Assembly (NCBI GenBank): GCA_003225055.1 | Contig: QIAU01000127.1 | Coordinates: 57,008 to 121,007, forward strand | Origin: Acidobacteriota bacterium | GTDB lineage: Bacteria > Acidobacteriota > Terriglobia > Terriglobales > Acidobacteriaceae | Direction of reading: 5' to 3' | DNA length: 64,000 nt | In this document: positions 60,455 through 64,000 of the stretch, piece after piece | How the letters are laid out: each line of letters starts with the position of its first letter | Position numbering within the stretch: position 1 is the stretch's first letter | Made by a program: the position numbers and the translations under genes | The notes under the pieces: model-generated | What the model was told of the DNA's origin: nothing | The model's database searches: none | What the model saw: only the letters and a program-made list of their open reading frames with translations

Positions 60455-61507
60455 GTGAAGAGTTGGGATGCCATCGTGATTGGCGGGGGGATCATAGGCT
60501 TGACCCTGGCCCGGGAACTGCGCAAGCGGGACTTATCGGTGCTGGTGGTGGAACGCGGTGAGCCCGGCCGCGAAGCCTCTCATGCTGCTGCCGGAATGCT
60601 CGCCGACTGTGGAGACGAGTTACCCCGTCCCCTTCGGCCGCTAGCCTGCGCCAGCGCCCGCATGTATCCGGAATTCGTCCACCAACTGGAGGACGAAGCG
60701 GGAACGCACGTGGACTTGCGCAGCCAGGGAACCATACTGCTGGGCGCGGAATCCGCTCCTGAATCTCCAGTCGTTGCTTTAACTAAAGAGCGATTGACCG
60801 AGCTCGAGCCTGGTCTTGTCCCAAGCGAATCTCCGGCCTACTTGCTTCCCGAGCGAAGCGTGGATCCGCGGGCGTTGGTGTTCGCTGCCCTGCGCGCATG
60901 TAAGCACCGCGGCGTGGACACTTCCGCGGGGGATCCGGTTACCTCGGTAGACCTTTCCGTTGGAGTCGCGGTAGGCGTCAGCACCCCGAAAACAAGCTTT
61001 CTTGCTCCCATCGTGGTCAATTGCGCTGGCGCCTGGGCGGGAAAATTTCCTCCTTACAGCTTCCCTACCCGTCCAATAAAGGGCCAGATGCTGTCGGTTG
61101 TGCCTCCCTCGCGTGAGATGGTTCGACATGTAATCCGTGCTCGGGAGGTATACCTGGTTCCACGCACGGATGGGCGGCTGCTCATCGGAGCCACGGTTGA
61201 AGAAGCCGGCTATGACAAGCGCACGGACTCTCGAACCATTCATCGCTTGCGACGCGCCGCCACCAAGCTCGTGCCCGCGCTGGTGGAGGCGCGCATTCTG
61301 GAAGACTGGGCCGGCCTGCGCCCCGGCACGCCCGACAACTTGCCTATTCTTGGCGCCACCCGTACGCCCGGCTATTTTGTTGCTGCTGGCCACTTCCGTG
61401 ACGGCATTTTGCTCACCCCGATCACGGCTCAGATCATGTCCCAGGTAGTCTGCGGAGAGACGCCGGAGTACGATCTCGCGCCATTCTCTCCCGAGCGATT
61501 TAACTAA
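60455..61507 (+). CDS. thiO: Glycine oxidase ThiO (FAD-dependent)
   Basis: 350 aa from GTG 60455. DAIVIGGGIIGLTLARELRK (FAD-binding, ~4-23), RGEPGREASHAAAGMLADCG, EDWAGLRPGTPDNLPILGAT (C-terminal FAD contact) and AAGHFRDGILLTPITAQ. It makes glyoxylate imine from glycine for thiazole synthesis in thiamine biosynthesis. An ATG at 60380 would add 25 non-homologous residues. Confidence 0.85.
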   Translation: MKSWDAIVIGGGIIGLTLARELRKRDLSVLVVERGEPGREASHAAAGMLADCGDELPRPLRPLACASARMYPEFVHQLEDEAGTHVDLRSQGTILLGAESAPESPVVALTKERLTELEPGLVPSESPAYLLPERSVDPRALVFAALRACKHRGVDTSAGDPVTSVDLSVGVAVGVSTPKTSFLAPIVVNCAGAWAGKFPPYSFPTRPIKGQMLSVVPPSREMVRHVIRAREVYLVPRTDGRLLIGATVEEAGYDKRTDSRTIHRLRRAATKLVPALVEARILEDWAGLRPGTPDNLPILGATRTPGYFVAAGHFRDGILLTPITAQIMSQVVCGETPEYDLAPFSPERFN

Positions 61508-62325
61508 TGTCTGGAGCCGAGCAAATTCGCGAGCATTACGACTCTCTCGCTTTCGTTTACCGCGCTTTTTGGGGCGACCACATCCACCACGGGTTGTTTT
61601 TCGATCACGAGCCGCCCGAGCAAGCTCAGCTTCAGTTGTTGGATTACAGTGTTGAATTGTTGCAGCTCCGCGGAGGGGAAACCGTTCTGGACGTGGGCTG
61701 CGGGTACGGGGGAACACTCCTCTATCTTGCGCGGCGATTCGGCTGCCGAGGAGTTGGAATCACCATCAGCCCCAAGCAAGCGCAGATCGCGCGCGCGAGT
61801 ACACGCCAAGCGCAACTCGATGATCGGCTGGACTTCATCGTCGAGGACGTGGGGGACTTCCCGTTTCCTGAAGCAGGGTTCGACATCGTCTGGGCGATGG
61901 AATCTTCTGAGCACTTCAGTGGCAAGGGGCGCTTCTTTCGGCAAGCGGCATCCAGCCTTCGTGCAGGCGGACAGTTATTTCTGGCAGCATGGACTGGTTC
62001 GATGAAAAACCAGCGAATTCGCGAAGTAGCCCGGCGGTTTTTGTGTCCGCAGCTTTGGACCGCGGAGGAATACAGATTGTCGATCGAAGCTGCCGGCCTG
62101 CACCTGTTGCGGTGCCGGGACCTGACGGCACGGGTCATGCCGACCTGGGCCATCTGTCAGGAACGCGTCCGCCTCGCCCAGCCCGCGCTCAAACTATTGC
62201 CTCGCCCGGTCCGGGAATTCGTTACGGGCATCGAGGTCATCCTAGATGCCTACCGCTCGGGCGATCTGTCTTACACGGTCATGACGGCCCGAAATCCCCT
62301 ACCCGCGTGCTCTACGGCCTGCTGA
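61507..62325 (+). CDS. SAM-dependent methyltransferase
   Basis: 272 aa; start overlaps the thiO stop (TAATG). VLDVGCGYGGTLLYLARRFG is motif I (SAM, ~60-79), FDIVWAMESSEHFSG motif IV region. Resembles gamma-tocopherol/cyclopropane-type and small-molecule methyltransferases. The acceptor is unknown; a link to thiamine is unproven. Confidence 0.85.
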   Translation: MSGAEQIREHYDSLAFVYRAFWGDHIHHGLFFDHEPPEQAQLQLLDYSVELLQLRGGETVLDVGCGYGGTLLYLARRFGCRGVGITISPKQAQIARASTRQAQLDDRLDFIVEDVGDFPFPEAGFDIVWAMESSEHFSGKGRFFRQAASSLRAGGQLFLAAWTGSMKNQRIREVARRFLCPQLWTAEEYRLSIEAAGLHLLRCRDLTARVMPTWAICQERVRLAQPALKLLPRPVREFVTGIEVILDAYRSGDLSYTVMTARNPLPACSTAC

Positions 62326-62414
62326 TTGTGCTGCTGCTTCGGGTATACTTTAAGGGTTTGGACCGTCCTGATCATTCCATCTGATACGCGCCACTCCGCG
62401 AGAAAGGTCGCACT

Positions 62415-63794
62415 ATGGCTTCCCCCGCAGTCGATTATGCCCGGCAAAACCAGCAGCGTTTTTTGAGTGAACTGAAAGATCTTCTCCGTATTCCCAGCGT
62501 CAGTACCTTGCAAGAACATAAATCCGATGTACAGAAAGCCGCCGATTTCGTAGCCAGCGAGTTCCGGCGTATCGGCATGGAAAACGTCGAAATTATCCCT
62601 ACCAAGGGGCATCCGCTGGTCTACGCGGATTGGCTCCACACTCCCGGCAAGCCCACCGTGCTCTGCTACGCGCACTATGATGTGCAGCCGCCTGATCCTC
62701 TGGACGAGTGGGTGTCCCCACCGTTTGAACCCACCGAGCGCAATAACAATATCTATGCGCGCGGCGCCGTAGACGACAAGGGCCAGCTCTGGATGGAAAT
62801 CAAGGCCATCGAAGCCCTGATGAAAGGCCACAACGGCAAGCTCCCGCTCAATGTCAAGTTCATCATCGAAGGCGAAGAAGAAGTCGGTGGCGAATCCATT
62901 GCCGAGTACGTGCGCAAGCAGAAAGCCAAGCTGAAAGCCGACTTCGCGCTGGTCTGCGACACCGAATTATTCGCCCCCGACCTGCCAACTCTGTGCGTCG
63001 GCCTGCGTGGATTGGTGTACACCGAGATCGAGGCCAGTGGCGCGAAAACCGATCTGCACTCCGGCATGTATGGTGGCGCGGCGCCCAATCCGTTTTTCGC
63101 GCTCATCGAAATCATCAGCCAGCTCAAAGACAAGAATGGCAAGGTCCTGATCCCCGGCTTCTACAAAGACGTGAAAGCGCCCACGAAGGACGAACTGAAA
63201 GCGTGGAAGCGCCTGCCCTTCAACGAAGAGCATTATCGGAAGACGGAAGTCGGATCGAAGGTGCTGACGGGCGAGCCGGGGTACTCGGTGCTCTACCGCA
63301 CCTGGGCGCGCCCCACTCTCGAAGTCCACGGGATGCCGGGCGGATTCACCGCTCCCGGGGCGAAGACTGTGATTCCGGCCCGGGCGGCGGCGAAGGTCTC
63401 CATGCGCCTGGTGCCCAAACAGGATCCGGACGACATCCTCAAAAAGTATACGAACTATGTGAAGAAGCTGACGCCCAAGGGTATCGAGACCAAGATCAAG
63501 GTCTGGAGTAAGGGCCCAGCGTGCGTCGTGGGCACCGCCAACAAGTATATTAAGGGCGCGACCGACGCGATGCATGACGTGTTTAAGAAGGACACCGTCT
63601 TCATCCGCTCCGGCGGCTCGATACCTATCGTGACCGACTTCCAAGACGTGCTGAAGATTCCCAGCGTCATGATGGGCTTCGGCCTGCCCGACGACAACCT
63701 GCACGCTCCCAATGAAAAGTTCCACATCCCGAACTTCTACCGCGGGATCGAATCCATCTGCCTGTTCTTTGAGAAGGTGGGCGGAGAGAAGTAG
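62415..63794 (+). CDS. M20-family dipeptidase
   Basis: 459 aa. Zinc-site motifs: LCYAHYDVQPPDPLDEW (His, Asp; ~80), GRGAVDDKG-like YARGAVDDKGQLWMEIKAIE, IIEGEEEVGG (Glu pair, ~150), VCDTELFAP (Asp) and DDNLHAPNEKFHI (His, ~430). Dimerisation domain between. It probably cleaves dipeptides. It stops right before transposase DNA on the opposite strand. Confidence 0.93.
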   Translation: MASPAVDYARQNQQRFLSELKDLLRIPSVSTLQEHKSDVQKAADFVASEFRRIGMENVEIIPTKGHPLVYADWLHTPGKPTVLCYAHYDVQPPDPLDEWVSPPFEPTERNNNIYARGAVDDKGQLWMEIKAIEALMKGHNGKLPLNVKFIIEGEEEVGGESIAEYVRKQKAKLKADFALVCDTELFAPDLPTLCVGLRGLVYTEIEASGAKTDLHSGMYGGAAPNPFFALIEIISQLKDKNGKVLIPGFYKDVKAPTKDELKAWKRLPFNEEHYRKTEVGSKVLTGEPGYSVLYRTWARPTLEVHGMPGGFTAPGAKTVIPARAAAKVSMRLVPKQDPDDILKKYTNYVKKLTPKGIETKIKVWSKGPACVVGTANKYIKGATDAMHDVFKKDTVFIRSGGSIPIVTDFQDVLKIPSVMMGFGLPDDNLHAPNEKFHIPNFYRGIESICLFFEKVGGEK

Positions 63795-63801
63795 ACGATC
63801 G

Positions 63802-64000
63802 GAAGCATTGGTGATGACTGCCGTCGATATGCAGCAGCATGCCGGGCAAGGGCCGCCGTGGGCGCCGCTTGCGATGCACCCCCCGCTGCCTCTGCCGCGC
63901 CACCAGCCCCGACCCTTGCAAGGCCGCCTTCACCCAGCTGTAACTCAGCTCGATCGCGTGCTCTTCACCCAACTTCTGGTGAAAATGACGCACGTTGAAA
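63802..64000 (-). pseudogene. Transposase fragment (ISNCY/IS481-like), cut by the M20 gene junction and window edge
   Basis: Minus-strand frame from the window edge: FNVRHFHQKLGEEHAIELSY, VKAALQGSGLVARQRQRGVH, RPLPGMLLHIDGSHHQCF, matching the pre-catalytic region of ISNCY-like transposases (..FN..HFH.KL.E.H.I.LSY.WVK..LQ..GL, PLPGMLLH.DGS.H.W). The catalytic part stops at HIDGSHH, where sequence next to the M20 stop begins. The N-terminal end continues past base 64000. Confidence 0.65.

Overview
This 64 kb window is a bacterial chromosome segment with high G+C (roughly 60% by eye). Gene content suggests an Acidobacteriota (Terriglobia-like) genome, probably from soil or a metagenome assembly. 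That assignment is an inference from family resemblance and was not tested by a search. Supporting hints are a small secreted protein like the acidobacterial DUF5818 group, a lipoprotein phosphoesterase with a proline-rich linker, murQ next to a serine hydrolase, and a REP-like intergenic repeat ending in GGAATGAC.

Layout. 1-7.4 kb: cell-wall and RNA housekeeping genes (serine hydrolase, murQ, murA, rpsO-pnp, a zinc-ribbon/Sel1 membrane protein). 7.4-15 kb: secreted phosphoesterase, DUF5818-like protein, a first acetyl-CoA-synthetase paralogue, and a decaying ECF41-type sigma-factor locus (intact sigma gene, recognisable ECF41 promoter, frameshifted carboxymuconolactone decarboxylase target, DoxX remnant, broken TrmO-like gene). 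15-40 kb: a large small-organic-acid region with a second acs plus an MFS transporter, an outer-membrane porin, lutABC, a livKHMGF ABC transporter, glcDEF (glcE frameshifted), a lactate permease and a carbohydrate-type ABC transporter. Nearly everything from 24.6 to 40.1 kb is on the minus strand. The set as a whole points to uptake and oxidation of lactate, glycolate and related acids, feeding acetate and pyruvate to central metabolism.

40-53 kb is a graveyard of accessory DNA: a nifJ 5' remnant fused by deletion to a dihydroorotate-dehydrogenase-like gene whose middle third is cleanly inverted, a frameshifted zinc ribbon, a vapBC-type toxin-antitoxin pair with a clear operator-promoter, integrase fragments, the C-terminus of an AbiEii-type toxin, and an IS21-like element. 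In that element istA is truncated and istB reads in frame into a second ATPase. A 40-nt copy of the 3' half of tRNA-Ala(CGC) at 48.66 kb and the real tRNA gene at 53.01 kb bracket a ~4.4 kb island. Its cargo is a SatD-like protein overlapping a DUF3307-like membrane protein, preceded by an array of TATTGAC boxes, plus a secreted hypothetical protein and a decayed tyrosine recombinase.

53-64 kb returns to housekeeping: ribA, a DUF2520 Rossmann protein, a NUDIX hydrolase, a cold-shock protein, DNA polymerase X, membrane proteins, thiO, a methyltransferase and an M20 dipeptidase. A transposase fragment lies at the right edge.

The most promising poorly described items are the SatD/DUF3307 two-gene cargo with its box array, the IstB-ATPase fusion, and the precise 336-bp inversion. 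Many single-base frameshifts lie in accessory genes. Some could be assembly errors, so read-level checking matters before any gene is called dead.
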